A stretch of 37,485 nt of DNA from Streptomyces sp. SID8352 (GCF_009862265.1 NZ_WWGX01000096.1:1-37485); one strand, 5' to 3'. Positions 23,283 through 31,827 are shown, numbered from the stretch's first letter. Translations and numbers: made by a program. The notes: generated by a model not told the origin, from the letters alone.

Positions 23283-24902
23283 ATGCCCACCCTTCCCGCA
23301 CACCCCACCGACGACGTCGTCCCCGCCGCGGACGGACCGGCGGGGACGCCGCCGGAGGCGGACGCGCCGGCCGAGGCCGTGGCACCCCTGCTGCGCGGCA
23401 TCGCCGTGCTGCGACGGCTGACCGACGCCGACGGGGGCACCCTCGGCCTCAGCGCGCTGGAGCGGGCCACCGGGCTGGCCCGCTCCACGGTCGACCGCGT
23501 CGCCGCGACGCTGGCGCACATGGAGTACGTCCGCCTGGACGGCCGGGAGGTCACCCTGGCGCCGGGGCTGATGGAACTGGGCAACGCCTACCTCGCCTCG
23601 CTGCGCCTCCCCGCCCTGCTGGGCGCCCGCGCGGACCGGCTGGCGGACGCGCTCGACGAGTCGGTCTCGCTGGCGGTCGCGGACCGTGACGGCGTGCGCT
23701 TCATCCATCAGGCCACCCGCCGCCGGGCGATGTCCCTGAGCTTCCGCATCGGCGATCTGCTCCCCGCCGAACGCACCGCCCCCGGGCCCCTGTTCGCGGC
23801 CGAGTGGGACGAGGACACCTGGCTCCGCTGGCGCCTGCGCCGCTCCGGGGACCCGCGCGACCTCGGCTTCCCCGCCGTACCGCCGCGCGAACACCCCACC
23901 GGCGACGCCGACTTCGAGGAACGGGCGGCGACGGCCGCGGCCCGCGGGTACGCGCTCGACGACCAGTTGATCGAAGCCGGCCTGGTCGCGGTCTCGGTGC
24001 CGGTGCGGGACCCGGGGACCGGCCGGGTGGCGTGCGTGGCCAGCGTGGTGAGCCACACCAGCCGGCACACCGCCGGGGACCTGCGCCGGACCCTCCTCCC
24101 CCGGCTGCGCACGGCGGTCGCGGCCATGGAGGACGAGCTGCGCACCGCACCGCCCGCGGCCCCCGGCCCCGCCCCGGCGGGGCTGGCCGCCTGGACGGGG
24201 GCGTCCAAGCAGGAACTCGGCCGGGGGTTCGTGGAGTCCCTGGCACGCGGTCTGACCGTGCTCACGGCCTTCGACGAGGCGCGGCCCGCGCTCACCCTCG
24301 CCGAGGCGGCGAAGGCGACCGGGCTGCCCCGGGCGACGGTCCGGCGGGCCCTGATCACCCATGTCCACGCGGGCCTGGTGGCCCGGAGCGGCCGGGCCTT
24401 CGTCCTCACCCCGCGCGTGCTCTCCCTGGGTTTCCCGCCGCTCTCCCGCAGCTCACTGCCCGGGATCGCGCACCCGCACCTGGCGGCGCTGGCCGAGCGG
24501 GTCCGCGAGCCGGTGGCGCTGGCGGTGCTCGCGGACTCCGGCGGTGAGATCCAGTACACGGCACGGGCGGGCACGCCCCGCGTGATGAGCGCCCACGTCA
24601 CCCTCGGCAGCCGCTTCCCGGCAGCCGCGACCGCCGCCGGACTGGTGCTGCTGCCGGGGCCGGACGCCGCCGGGCACGCCCTGGTGGACGGTGAACTGGA
24701 GCCCGGCCTGCGCACCCTGGCCGCCCCGGTGCGGGACCGCGCCGGACGGCCCGTGGCCGCGGTGTCCGTGACCGCGCACGCCGCCCGCCGCACCCCAAAG
24801 GAGTGCCTGACGGACATCCTCCCGGAGCTGCTGCGCACGGCGGAGCGCGTCGGGGCGGAGCTGCGGGTGGCGGCCCGGTTCACCGAGGTGCCGCTCGTCT
24901 GA
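23283..24902 (+). CDS. Double IclR-family regulator (two IclR modules in one protein)
   Basis: A 539-residue protein with two IclR-type units in tandem. The first helix-turn-helix is LGLSALERATGLARSTVDRVAATL (in pieces: SALERATGLARSTVDRV, about residues 58-75), with an effector domain ending near residue 285. The second helix-turn-helix is LTLAEAAKATGLPRATVRRAL (in pieces: AEAAKATGLPRATVRR, about 341-356), followed by its own effector domain. Ordinary IclR proteins are about 250 residues, so this is twice the usual length. The ATG has GGAG upstream at good spacing. The IclR family often controls aromatic catabolism (PcaU/PobR) or stationary-phase genes. The target is unknown; the divergently placed repeats upstream may hold its sites. 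Confidence 0.88.
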   Translation: MPTLPAHPTDDVVPAADGPAGTPPEADAPAEAVAPLLRGIAVLRRLTDADGGTLGLSALERATGLARSTVDRVAATLAHMEYVRLDGREVTLAPGLMELGNAYLASLRLPALLGARADRLADALDESVSLAVADRDGVRFIHQATRRRAMSLSFRIGDLLPAERTAPGPLFAAEWDEDTWLRWRLRRSGDPRDLGFPAVPPREHPTGDADFEERAATAAARGYALDDQLIEAGLVAVSVPVRDPGTGRVACVASVVSHTSRHTAGDLRRTLLPRLRTAVAAMEDELRTAPPAAPGPAPAGLAAWTGASKQELGRGFVESLARGLTVLTAFDEARPALTLAEAAKATGLPRATVRRALITHVHAGLVARSGRAFVLTPRVLSLGFPPLSRSSLPGIAHPHLAALAERVREPVALAVLADSGGEIQYTARAGTPRVMSAHVTLGSRFPAAATAAGLVLLPGPDAAGHALVDGELEPGLRTLAAPVRDRAGRPVAAVSVTAHAARRTPKECLTDILPELLRTAERVGAELRVAARFTEVPLV

Positions 24903-25660
24903 CGGGACGGGACCGGCCGACAGTCCGTGGCTGCCGGCGGGACCGGCTCCCGGGGCGCGGTCCGGGGTCGTGATCCGGGGTCGTGGTGCAGGGTGGCGAC
25001 CCCCTCGGCCACGCGGAGGTGCCCGGGGCGCCCCGGGCGGCCACCGTTCGGCCCCGGGGCCGGTGACCCCGCGAGCCCGGCATGATCCAAACGAGAGACC
25101 CCAGGTCCCGTCGTCGGCCGGCATCCCGGCGGTGCCCTCCCCGCCGACCCGCGCCGCGCGCGACGCGTCCGGGGAGCGTGCCGGGTCCGTCGGCCCCGGT
25201 CGGCCGCAGCCCCGTGCGGTCGGCGGTGACCCGCCGGTCGAGCGGGGCGGCCACCGGGCCGGGGCGGAAGGCGAAGATCCCCGGGGACGACGACCGGGGA
25301 CGCCGGGGGCGGTCGCGGAAGGATCGCCGGACACCCGCTCTCCCCCTCCGGGGCGGACCGGCGGGGGGGGGAGGGTTATCGGACATCCGCACCCCGTCAC
25401 GGGCCGCCCGGCGGCGACCGGTTCCGGCCGCCGGAACGCCCCGGCCGGGCCCGCGCCCGGATGCGTCCCGTCGCCCGCGGCGGTCGCGGACGGGTCGGGC
25501 GCGCCCTTCGCGGCGGCGCCCGCGGGATGCGGCGGACGGGCCGGGCGGTGGGCCCGTCCGCCCGGAGGACCGGGGCCGTTCCGTGCCCGAAACCAGGGCG
25601 GCACGTTCACTCTTCCGGTTAAACTGCACGCGCAGTCGATCAATGGGTTCGGGGGCTGGG
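24903..25660. other. 758-bp intergenic region with 41-bp dispersed element, copy B
   Basis: No credible gene. It contains copy B of the 41-bp dispersed element at 25065-25105, which lacks the outer pairing arm that copy A has. The last 60 bases before the molybdoenzyme gene (around 25610-25650) drop in GC and contain TTCACTCTTCCGGTTAAACT, a likely promoter area. Confidence 0.5.
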
Positions 25661-27895
25661 ATGGATCGGACGGCACTGCGCGTGTGCCCGTTATGCGAGG
25701 CGACGTGCGGCCTCAGCATCACCTTGTCGGGCGAGACCGTTACCCGTGTCCGGGGCAACCCCGACGACGTTTTCAGCCAGGGCTACCTCTGTCCGAAGGG
25801 TGCCTCCCTCGGCCGGTTCGACGACGATCCCGACCGGCTCACCGCACCTCTGGTACGCCGCCCCGACGGCGGCTTCGACGAGGTCGGGTGGGCGGAGGCC
25901 TTCGCCGCCGTCGACCGGGGGTTACGCGCGGCGGCGGAGCGGCACGGCAAGGACGCGGTGGCCCTGTACATGGGCAACCCCGTCATCCACACCCTGGCCC
26001 TCCCCCTGTACATGCTGGTGCTGCGGGAGCGGCTCGGCACCCGCAACATCTACTCGTCGACGACGCTCGACACCATGCCCAAGAGCACGGCCTGCGGCTG
26101 GATGTACGGCGACCCGCTCGCCTTCCCGCTGCCGGACATCGACCGCACCGACCACCTGCTGGTCCTGGGCGCCAACCCGGCCGAGTCCAACGGCAGCCTC
26201 TGGACCGTCGCCAACCTCCCGGGGCGGCTCAAGGCCCTCCGGGCCCGGGGCGGACGCCTCGTCGTCGTCGACCCCCGCCGCACCCGCACCGCGGACCTCG
26301 CGGACCAGCACATAGCCGTCCGGCCCGGCACCGACCCCCTGCTGCTGCTCGGCATCCTGCACACCCTGCTCGGCGAGGGGCTGGCCACCGACCCCGGGGA
26401 GGGCTTCGCGGGATTCGGCGAACTGGCCGACCTCGTCAAGGAGTTCGGGCCCGACGACATCGCCCCCGCCTGCGGGGTCCCGGCGGACACCGTGCGCGGG
26501 CTCGCCCGGGACCTGGCCGCGGCGCCGACCGCCGCCGTCTACGGGCGACTGGGCACCAGCACCACCGAGTTCGGCACCCTCACGAGCTGGCTGGTGGACG
26601 TCGTCAACATCGTCACCGGCAACTTCGACCGCCCCGGCGGGGTGCTCTTCGGGGAGGCCCCGCACGCGGCCCGCCGCCCCGCCGAGCCGTTCCGCACCGG
26701 GCGCTGGCACAGCAGGGTCCGCGAACTCCCCGAGGTCAACGGCGAGTTGCCGACCGCCACCCTCGCCGACGAGATCGCCACCCCGGGCCCGGGGCAGGTG
26801 CGGGCGCTGCTGTGCGTCGCGGGCAACCTGGTGCTCGCGACCCCCCAGGGCGAGCGGCTGGACGAGGTCCTGCCCGGACTCGACTTCATGGTCTGCGTGG
26901 ACCCCTACCTCAACGAGACCACCCGGCACGCCTCGGTGATCCTCCCGCCCCCGTCGCCGCTCCAGTCGCCGCACTACGACGTCGTCCTGGCCGGCCGCTC
27001 GGTGCGGCGCAACGCCCGCTTCTCCCCGCCCGCGCGGGCCCTGGAGCCCGGGCGCCCCGCCGAGGCGGAGATCCTCGCCCGGCTGGTGCTCATCGCCTCC
27101 GGCAAGGGCCCCGGCGGGGACTGGGAACGGGTGGACGAGCAGCTCACCGACCTGATGCTGCGGGCCGCCCGGGGCCGCCCCGGCTCCCCGCTCGCCCGCC
27201 GCGAGGCCGCCGACCTGAAGGCCGCGCTGACCGGCGCGGACGCGCTGGAGCGGCGGCTCGACCTGATGCTGCGCCTCGGCCCCGTCGGCGACCTGTTCGG
27301 GGTGCGCCCCGGCGGGCTGAACCTGGCCCGGCTCAAGGAGGCGCCGAACGGCGTGGACATCGGCCCGCTGCGGCCCCGCCGCCGCGAGGTGGTGATGACC
27401 GCCTCCGGGCTGGTCGAGCTGTGCCCGCCCGCCATCACCGCGGACCTGCCGCGGCTCGCCGCCCGGATGCGCGACCTGGACGACGGCCGGCTCGTGCTGA
27501 TCTCCCGCCGCCAGCTCAAGTCCGTCAACAGCTGGTCCCACAACATCGCCTCGCTCTCCGGCGGGTCCAACCGCTGCACCCTGGAGCTGAGCGAGGAGGA
27601 CGCCCGGCGGCTCGGCGTCACCGCCGGCGACCCGGTGCGGGTCCGCTCCCGCACCGGCGAGGTCGTGGTCCCGGCGGAGCCGACCGACCGGCTGCGGCCG
27701 GGCGTGGTGAGCATGCCCTACGGCTGGGGCCACGGCCGCGACCGCACCCGGCTCCCCCGGGCGGCGGCCGAACCGGGCGTGAGCATCAACGCGCTCACCG
27801 ACGGCACCGTGGTCGACCCGCTGTCCGGGACCGCCGTATTCAACGGAGTTCCCGTACATGTCGAACCGGTATCGGCGAAACAAGCGGAAAAGTGA
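25661..27895 (+). CDS. Molybdopterin-dependent oxidoreductase (formate dehydrogenase/nitrate reductase-like)
   Basis: A 744-residue enzyme of the DMSO-reductase superfamily. The N-terminal 4Fe-4S site is formed by Cys 9, 12, 16 and 44 (VCPLCEATCG...YLCPKG). Molybdopterin-binding domains follow, with LLVLGANPAESNG, VVDPRRTRTADLADQHI and RPGTDPLLLLGIL in the middle. The C-terminal cofactor-binding domain carries RRQLKSVNSWSHN and DPVRVRSRTGEVVVP. No Tat signal is seen, so it is likely cytoplasmic. The ATG at 25661 is the likely start; another ATG six codons earlier is possible. Codon 88 is TTA. This enzyme class transfers oxygen or electrons (formate, aldehydes, N- or S-oxides, nitrate). Its presence in a cluster beside reductases is unusual, and its substrate cannot be predicted. 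Confidence 0.9.
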   Translation: MDRTALRVCPLCEATCGLSITLSGETVTRVRGNPDDVFSQGYLCPKGASLGRFDDDPDRLTAPLVRRPDGGFDEVGWAEAFAAVDRGLRAAAERHGKDAVALYMGNPVIHTLALPLYMLVLRERLGTRNIYSSTTLDTMPKSTACGWMYGDPLAFPLPDIDRTDHLLVLGANPAESNGSLWTVANLPGRLKALRARGGRLVVVDPRRTRTADLADQHIAVRPGTDPLLLLGILHTLLGEGLATDPGEGFAGFGELADLVKEFGPDDIAPACGVPADTVRGLARDLAAAPTAAVYGRLGTSTTEFGTLTSWLVDVVNIVTGNFDRPGGVLFGEAPHAARRPAEPFRTGRWHSRVRELPEVNGELPTATLADEIATPGPGQVRALLCVAGNLVLATPQGERLDEVLPGLDFMVCVDPYLNETTRHASVILPPPSPLQSPHYDVVLAGRSVRRNARFSPPARALEPGRPAEAEILARLVLIASGKGPGGDWERVDEQLTDLMLRAARGRPGSPLARREAADLKAALTGADALERRLDLMLRLGPVGDLFGVRPGGLNLARLKEAPNGVDIGPLRPRRREVVMTASGLVELCPPAITADLPRLAARMRDLDDGRLVLISRRQLKSVNSWSHNIASLSGGSNRCTLELSEEDARRLGVTAGDPVRVRSRTGEVVVPAEPTDRLRPGVVSMPYGWGHGRDRTRLPRAAAEPGVSINALTDGTVVDPLSGTAVFNGVPVHVEPVSAKQAEK
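25922..25924 (+). promoter_or_regulatory. Rare TTA leucine codon in molybdoenzyme gene
   Basis: In-frame TTA at residue 88 (GLRAAA context). It makes this gene, like the P450 gene, a likely bldA-controlled member of the cluster. Confidence 0.85.
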
Positions 27896-27976
27896 ATTCC
27901 GAATACTGAACACTGTTTGTCCCCGGCCACCGCGGGCAAATTTTCAGCAAACCCCCACGGGCCCTGGCCGAATACT

Positions 27977-28004
27977 TTGCATTCTTTCCGGCTGCCCCTA
28001 GACT
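27977..28004 (+). promoter_or_regulatory. Sigma70-like promoter before the SgcJ-like gene
   Basis: TTGCAT (-35) and TAGACT (-10) are 16 bases apart, 40 bases before the start codon, in an AT-richer patch. GGGGGG serves as ribosome-binding site upstream of the ATG at 28045. Confidence 0.6.
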
Positions 28005-28044
28005 GCTCGCACAACAACTCGCCTGAACTACGGGGGGATTCCAT

Positions 28045-28578
28045 ATGAGACGTACGCGCAGCATCCTGCTCGCCGCCCTTTCCCTGGTGCTCGTCAGCGG
28101 CGCCGCGACCGTGGCCAACGCCACCGACTCGGACACCGAGGCCGCGGCCATCGCCAAGAAGAAGACGAAGTGCTCCCCCACCCAGCAGGCCATTCTGGAT
28201 GTGCCGCACCGGCTCTTCGCCGCCTGGGACGCGGCCGACGCGAACACCTTCGCCGCCCAGTTCACCACCGACGGCCACATGATCCCGAGCAACGGCGCCT
28301 ACCTCACCAGCAGGAGCCAGATCGCCACGTACTTCACCGGCGCCTTCGCCGGTCCGTACAACGGCACCCGCATGATCGGCAAGCCCAGCAGCGTGCGCTG
28401 CCTGACCGACGACATCGCCGTGATCGACGGCCTCGGCGGCATCCTCAGGCCGGGCGACACCTACACGGACCCCGAGGACGTGCCGATCGGCCAGCGCATC
28501 ATCGTCTCCTGGACCGCCGTGCGGATCGACAACGTGTACTACATGAAGGAATTCCAGAGCACGAACGTGCAGAGCTGA
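28045..28578 (+). CDS. Secreted SgcJ/EcaC-type NTF2-like protein
   Basis: A 177-residue protein with a clear signal peptide, MRRTRSILLAALSLVLVSG..., and an A-x-A-like cleavage site (VANA) near residue 26. The mature part has the small SnoaL/NTF2-like pattern: LFAAWDAADANTFAAQFTTDGHMIP (in pieces: FAAWDAADANTFAAQFT, about residues 58-74), then TYFTGAFAGP, DDIAVIDGLGG and RIIVSWTAVR. SgcJ/EcaC members of this group are found in enediyne and other clusters and often lack a proved function. Secretion is unusual for a biosynthetic enzyme and may point to binding or modification of an exported product. It has its own promoter and may be co-transcribed with the FabG-like gene 45 bp downstream. Confidence 0.82.
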   Translation: MRRTRSILLAALSLVLVSGAATVANATDSDTEAAAIAKKKTKCSPTQQAILDVPHRLFAAWDAADANTFAAQFTTDGHMIPSNGAYLTSRSQIATYFTGAFAGPYNGTRMIGKPSSVRCLTDDIAVIDGLGGILRPGDTYTDPEDVPIGQRIIVSWTAVRIDNVYYMKEFQSTNVQS

Positions 28579-28623
28579 CCCGCCGGCCGGGGCCCTTAAT
28601 CAACCAGTAATCGGAGGACCGAT

Positions 28624-29328
28624 TTGCCGCGCACAGTTCTGGTCACCGGAGGAAACAGGGGAATCGGTCTCGCCATTGCCGAGGAATTCCTCGACCGCGG
28701 CGACCGGGTCGCCGTGACCTATCGCAGCACCCCTCCGACGGGAAAGGCACTCGCCGTTCCCTGTGATGTCGCCGACCCGGCGCAGATCGACGCCGCGTTC
28801 AGCACCGTCGAGCAGGAACTCGGCCCCGTGGAGATTCTGGTCTCCAATGCCGGGATCACCGAGGACCGGCCCATGCTGCGCATGCGGGAGGAGCAGTTCT
28901 CCCGGGTCCTCGACACCAATCTCACCGGTGGCTGGCGCTGCGCCGGCCGGGCCCTGCCGAAGATGCTCCGGGGCCGGTGGGGACGGATCGTCTTCGTCTC
29001 CTCCGTCGCCGGACTGCGCGGCAACCCGGGCCAGGTCAACTACGCGGCCAGCAAGGCCGGCATGGTCGGCATGGCGCGCTCCCTGGCACGGGAGTGCGCC
29101 TCCGCCGGGATCACCGTGAACGTGGTGGCCCCCGGCTTCATCGACACCGACATGACCGCGGGGCTCCCCGAGAACCGCAGGTCCGCGCATCTGGCCGAGA
29201 TACCCTCCGGGCGCCCCGGCGACGGCCGGGACGTGGCCGACGCGGTCGCCTGGCTCGCCGGGGAGCGCGCCGGATACGTGACCGGCGCGGTCATCCCCGT
29301 CGACGGCGGCCTGGGAATGGGGCACTGA
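28624..29328 (+). CDS. FabG-like 3-oxoacyl-carrier-protein reductase (SDR)
   Basis: A 234-residue short-chain dehydrogenase/reductase. The TTG start is preceded by GGAGG six bases upstream. Cofactor motif TGGNRGIGLA (about residues 8-17), then NAGIT, catalytic Ser in VFVSSVAG, and YAASK (Tyr and Lys, about residues 140-144). The C-terminus VTGAVIPVDGGLGMG is typical of FabG. It would reduce a beta-ketoacyl group on a carrier protein or CoA with NADPH. The FabI-like gene follows after only four bases, so the pair works together, giving two of the three reductive steps of a fatty-acid-like cycle. No ketosynthase or dehydratase is visible in the window. Confidence 0.92.
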   Translation: MPRTVLVTGGNRGIGLAIAEEFLDRGDRVAVTYRSTPPTGKALAVPCDVADPAQIDAAFSTVEQELGPVEILVSNAGITEDRPMLRMREEQFSRVLDTNLTGGWRCAGRALPKMLRGRWGRIVFVSSVAGLRGNPGQVNYAASKAGMVGMARSLARECASAGITVNVVAPGFIDTDMTAGLPENRRSAHLAEIPSGRPGDGRDVADAVAWLAGERAGYVTGAVIPVDGGLGMGH

Positions 29329-29332
29329 ACCG

Positions 29333-30154
29333 ATGACCACCACCACACCCGGCACTCCCCCGGCGCCCGCCGCCGGGGAGCGGGCTCCCGGCGGCGGACT
29401 GCTCGCGGGCAAGCGCCTGGTGATCACCGGGGTGATCACCAATCGGTCCATCGCCTTCGCCGCGGCCCGGGTCGCCCAGGAGCAGGGCGCGCGGATCGTG
29501 CTCACCGGCTACGGCCGGATGTCCCTCGTCGAACTCGTCGCCCGGCGGCTTCCCGAGCCGCCGCCGGTCGTGGAGCTGGACGTCACCGACCCGGAGGCGC
29601 TCGCGGCGCTCCCCGGGGCCGTGGGCGAGCACCTCGACGGCGTCGACGGCGTGCTGCACTCCATCGCCTTCGCCCCACCGAGCTGCCTCGGCGGGTTCCT
29701 CACCGCGCCCTGGGAGGACGTCGCCACCGCGGTCCACACCTCCGCGTACTCCTACTCGGCGCTCGCCACGGCCCTGCTGCCGATGATGGGCCCCGGCGGC
29801 TCGGTCGTCGGCCTCACCTTCGACGCCTCGCAGGCCTGGCCGGCCTACGACTGGATGGGCGTGGCCAAGGCCGCGCTGGAGTCGGCCAACCGCTACCTCG
29901 CCCGGGAGCTGGGGCCGCACGGCGTCCGCTCCAACCTGGTGGCCGCGGGCCCGCTGCGCACCACCGCGGGCCGGGCCATCCCGGGGCTCGCGCGGACCCA
30001 GGACGACTGGGCCGCCCGCGCGCCGCTCGGCTGGAACGTCACCGACACCGAGGCCACCGCGCGCGCCTGCGCGGCCCTGCTGTCCGACTGGTTCCCGTCG
30101 ACCACCGGCGAGATCGTCCACGTCGACGGCGGCTACCACGCGATGGGGGCCTGA
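29333..30154 (+). CDS. FabI/InhA-like enoyl-[acyl-carrier-protein] reductase
   Basis: A 273-residue SDR-type enoyl reductase. It has the InhA-like N-terminus LLAGKRLVITGVITNRSIAFAAA (in pieces: GKRLVITGVITNRSIA, about 26-41), where the glycine-rich motif is the ENR variant, and the catalytic YDWMGVAK (Tyr-x6-Lys) near residues 163-170. The end STTGEIVHVDGGYHAMGA is typical of InhA. Its close coupling to the FabG-like gene suggests saturation of a double bond on a carrier-bound chain. An alternative is resistance: an extra InhA/FabI copy that tolerates a cluster product aimed at fatty-acid synthesis. Nothing in the sequence decides between these. Confidence 0.9.
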   Translation: MTTTTPGTPPAPAAGERAPGGGLLAGKRLVITGVITNRSIAFAAARVAQEQGARIVLTGYGRMSLVELVARRLPEPPPVVELDVTDPEALAALPGAVGEHLDGVDGVLHSIAFAPPSCLGGFLTAPWEDVATAVHTSAYSYSALATALLPMMGPGGSVVGLTFDASQAWPAYDWMGVAKAALESANRYLARELGPHGVRSNLVAAGPLRTTAGRAIPGLARTQDDWAARAPLGWNVTDTEATARACAALLSDWFPSTTGEIVHVDGGYHAMGA

Positions 30155-30209
30155 ACACCGAAGCCGGTTCCCGCCGCCGCACACCCGCGGTGGCGGGACC
30201 GTTCCCGCG

Positions 30210-30269
30210 CGCCGGACGGCCGGTGCCCCCGACCCGTCGCACCGGGTCGGGGGCACCGGCCGTCCGGCG
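30210..30269. terminator. Large bidirectional terminator hairpin
   Basis: A perfect 27-bp stem (30210-30236 with 30243-30269) around a six-base loop, TCGCAC, in the 123-bp gap between the convergent FabI-like and MBL-fold genes. It will end both transcripts. Confidence 0.92.
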
Positions 30270-30277
30270 TCCGCGGG

Positions 30278-31072
30278 TCAGACCGCCAGCCGGGCGCCCT
30301 CGTCCCCGACCACCAGGCGGCGGATCGAACCGGCCTTGGTGAACGACTCGGCGACCGCGTCCGCGCCCTCCGTGAAGTGGGCCCAGCCCTCGGTGTGCAC
30401 GGCGAGGACCCGGCGCGCGCCCAGCAGCTCCGCGGCCTCGGCGCCCTGCTCGGCGGTCATCGACAGCAGCGTCGGCCCGAAGGGGGCGAGCTGGGCGGCA
30501 CCGACGTGCAGCACGGCCAGGTCGATGCCGTCGTGGTCGACGCGCTGGGCCAGCTCGCGCACGGGGTCCAGGGAGACGTTGTCCCCGCTGACGTACACGG
30601 TCGGCAGGCCCTCGCCGCTGAGGAAGAACCCGGTGACGGCGCCCAGCATCTGCTCGGTGCCCGCCGGGCCGTGCTGCGCGGGGACGGCGGTCACCACGAC
30701 CTGGCCGCCGCCCGGACGCTCCAGGACGTGCTCGGCCCAGGGGGCCAGGCCGGTGCCGCCGACGCGCTCCGCGGACTGCTCGGTGGTGAGCACCAGCGGG
30801 ACCGTCTTCAGGAACGCGCGGCCCGCGCCGTCGAGGTTGTCCGGGTGCTGGTCGTGCGAGAGCAGCACGGCCGCGACCGGGCCCAGCTCGTCCGGGGTCA
30901 GCGCCGGGGCCTCCAGCTTGCGCAGCTCCACCGGGCCCATGCTGTAGGACGAGTCGGCGGCGTCGAAGGTGGGGTCGGTGACGAAGCGCAGCCCGCCCAG
31001 GTCGATGACCACGGTGGGGCCGCCCACCACGGTGACGGACAGCTGCTGCTCTTCGGCGTTCCCGTTGGTCAT
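30278..31072 (-). CDS. MBL-fold metal-dependent hydrolase
   Basis: A 264-residue metallo-beta-lactamase-fold protein. The N-terminal beta part VVIDLGGLRFVTDPTF is followed by the metal-site segment LLSHDQHPDNLDGAG (about residues 70-84), then HGPAG, YVSGDN and VHTEGWAHF. The canonical HxHxDH is altered to HDQHPDN, a variant that I believe occurs in UlaG-like proteins. The ATG has AAGGAG seven bases upstream and overlaps the PPTase stop (ATGA). As last gene of the eight-gene operon, it could hydrolyse a thioester, ester or lactone, act as a proofreading thioesterase, or be protective. The function is not assignable from sequence. Confidence 0.83.
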   Translation of the reverse strand: MTNGNAEEQQLSVTVVGGPTVVIDLGGLRFVTDPTFDAADSSYSMGPVELRKLEAPALTPDELGPVAAVLLSHDQHPDNLDGAGRAFLKTVPLVLTTEQSAERVGGTGLAPWAEHVLERPGGGQVVVTAVPAQHGPAGTEQMLGAVTGFFLSGEGLPTVYVSGDNVSLDPVRELAQRVDHDGIDLAVLHVGAAQLAPFGPTLLSMTAEQGAEAAELLGARRVLAVHTEGWAHFTEGADAVAESFTKAGSIRRLVVGDEGARLAV

Positions 31073-31827
31073 GGGAGCTCCTTCGGTGTGAGGGGTTTGG
31101 GTGGGGGTGGGAGGGAGGACCGGACGGTCCTCCCCGGGATCAGGGCCACCAGGGAGCCGATGAACCCCCGCGGCAGCCGCAGGGGGCACCGGCCGTGGCC
31201 GGGACGGGTGTCCGGGACGAGATGGGTGTCCGGGACGCCGGAGAGACCGCGAAGGCCGGTGCCGAGCGCCTTCGCCCAGGCCTCGCGGCGGGTCCAGATG
31301 TCCAGCCAGGCCCGCTGCCGGTCCGGGCCGGAGTGCGAGTCCAGCCAGGCGCGTTCGGCGGCGGAGAAGTAGCGGCGGGCCAGCGCGCCGTCCCGGGCCA
31401 CCGGGCGGACGCGCTCGATGTCCACGCCGATCCGGGTGCCCGGCGGCAGGCCGGTGCCGAGGGCGACGGCCACCACGCCGCCGCTGTGCGTGATGCTCAC
31501 GTCCGTGTCCGGGGCGTCCGGCACCAGGGGCCGTCCGCCGCCGTCGGTGTCCAGGGGCACCTCGGCGGGCGGGCAGCCGCGGGCCCGCCCGAGGGCGCCG
31601 CGCAGCACGGAGCGGGCGAGGACGAACTCGGTCCGCGCCAGCGGATCGGCCATCGCCCCGTAGCGGCGGCGTTCGGCCGCCGCGAGCGCGGTGGAGGCGA
31701 GGGCGTCCACCGCCGGGGCGGGCAGGCCGCGTCCGTCGGCCCACCACGCCTCGATGGTCCCGGTCCCGGCGGGGACCCGCTCCGCCAGAGCGGGATGCGC
31801 CACCGGGACCGGTCCGACCCGGGTCAC
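31069..31827 (-). CDS. Sfp-type 4'-phosphopantetheinyl transferase
   Basis: A 252-residue enzyme that converts apo carrier proteins to the holo form using CoA. Seen: LARSVLRGALGRARG, PDTDVSITHSGGVVAVALG (about residues 107-125), the Mg-binding motif GVDIERVRP (about 138-146) and WTRREAWAKALGTGL (about 178-192), where the usual KEA is REA. The GTG start overlaps the stop of the amino acid:carrier-protein ligase (GTGA). Its location in the operon suggests that it serves the carrier protein encoded two genes upstream. The C-terminal tail after residue 240 is Pro-rich. Confidence 0.92.
   Translation of the reverse strand: MTRVGPVPVAHPALAERVPAGTGTIEAWWADGRGLPAPAVDALASTALAAAERRRYGAMADPLARTEFVLARSVLRGALGRARGCPPAEVPLDTDGGGRPLVPDAPDTDVSITHSGGVVAVALGTGLPPGTRIGVDIERVRPVARDGALARRYFSAAERAWLDSHSGPDRQRAWLDIWTRREAWAKALGTGLRGLSGVPDTHLVPDTRPGHGRCPLRLPRGFIGSLVALIPGRTVRSSLPPPPKPLTPKELP

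Noticed and set aside
22516..23421. 301-codon plus-strand frame across the repeat region
   Set aside because: It is mostly translated repeats (8-bp array in all frames) and overlaps the start of the IclR gene in another frame.
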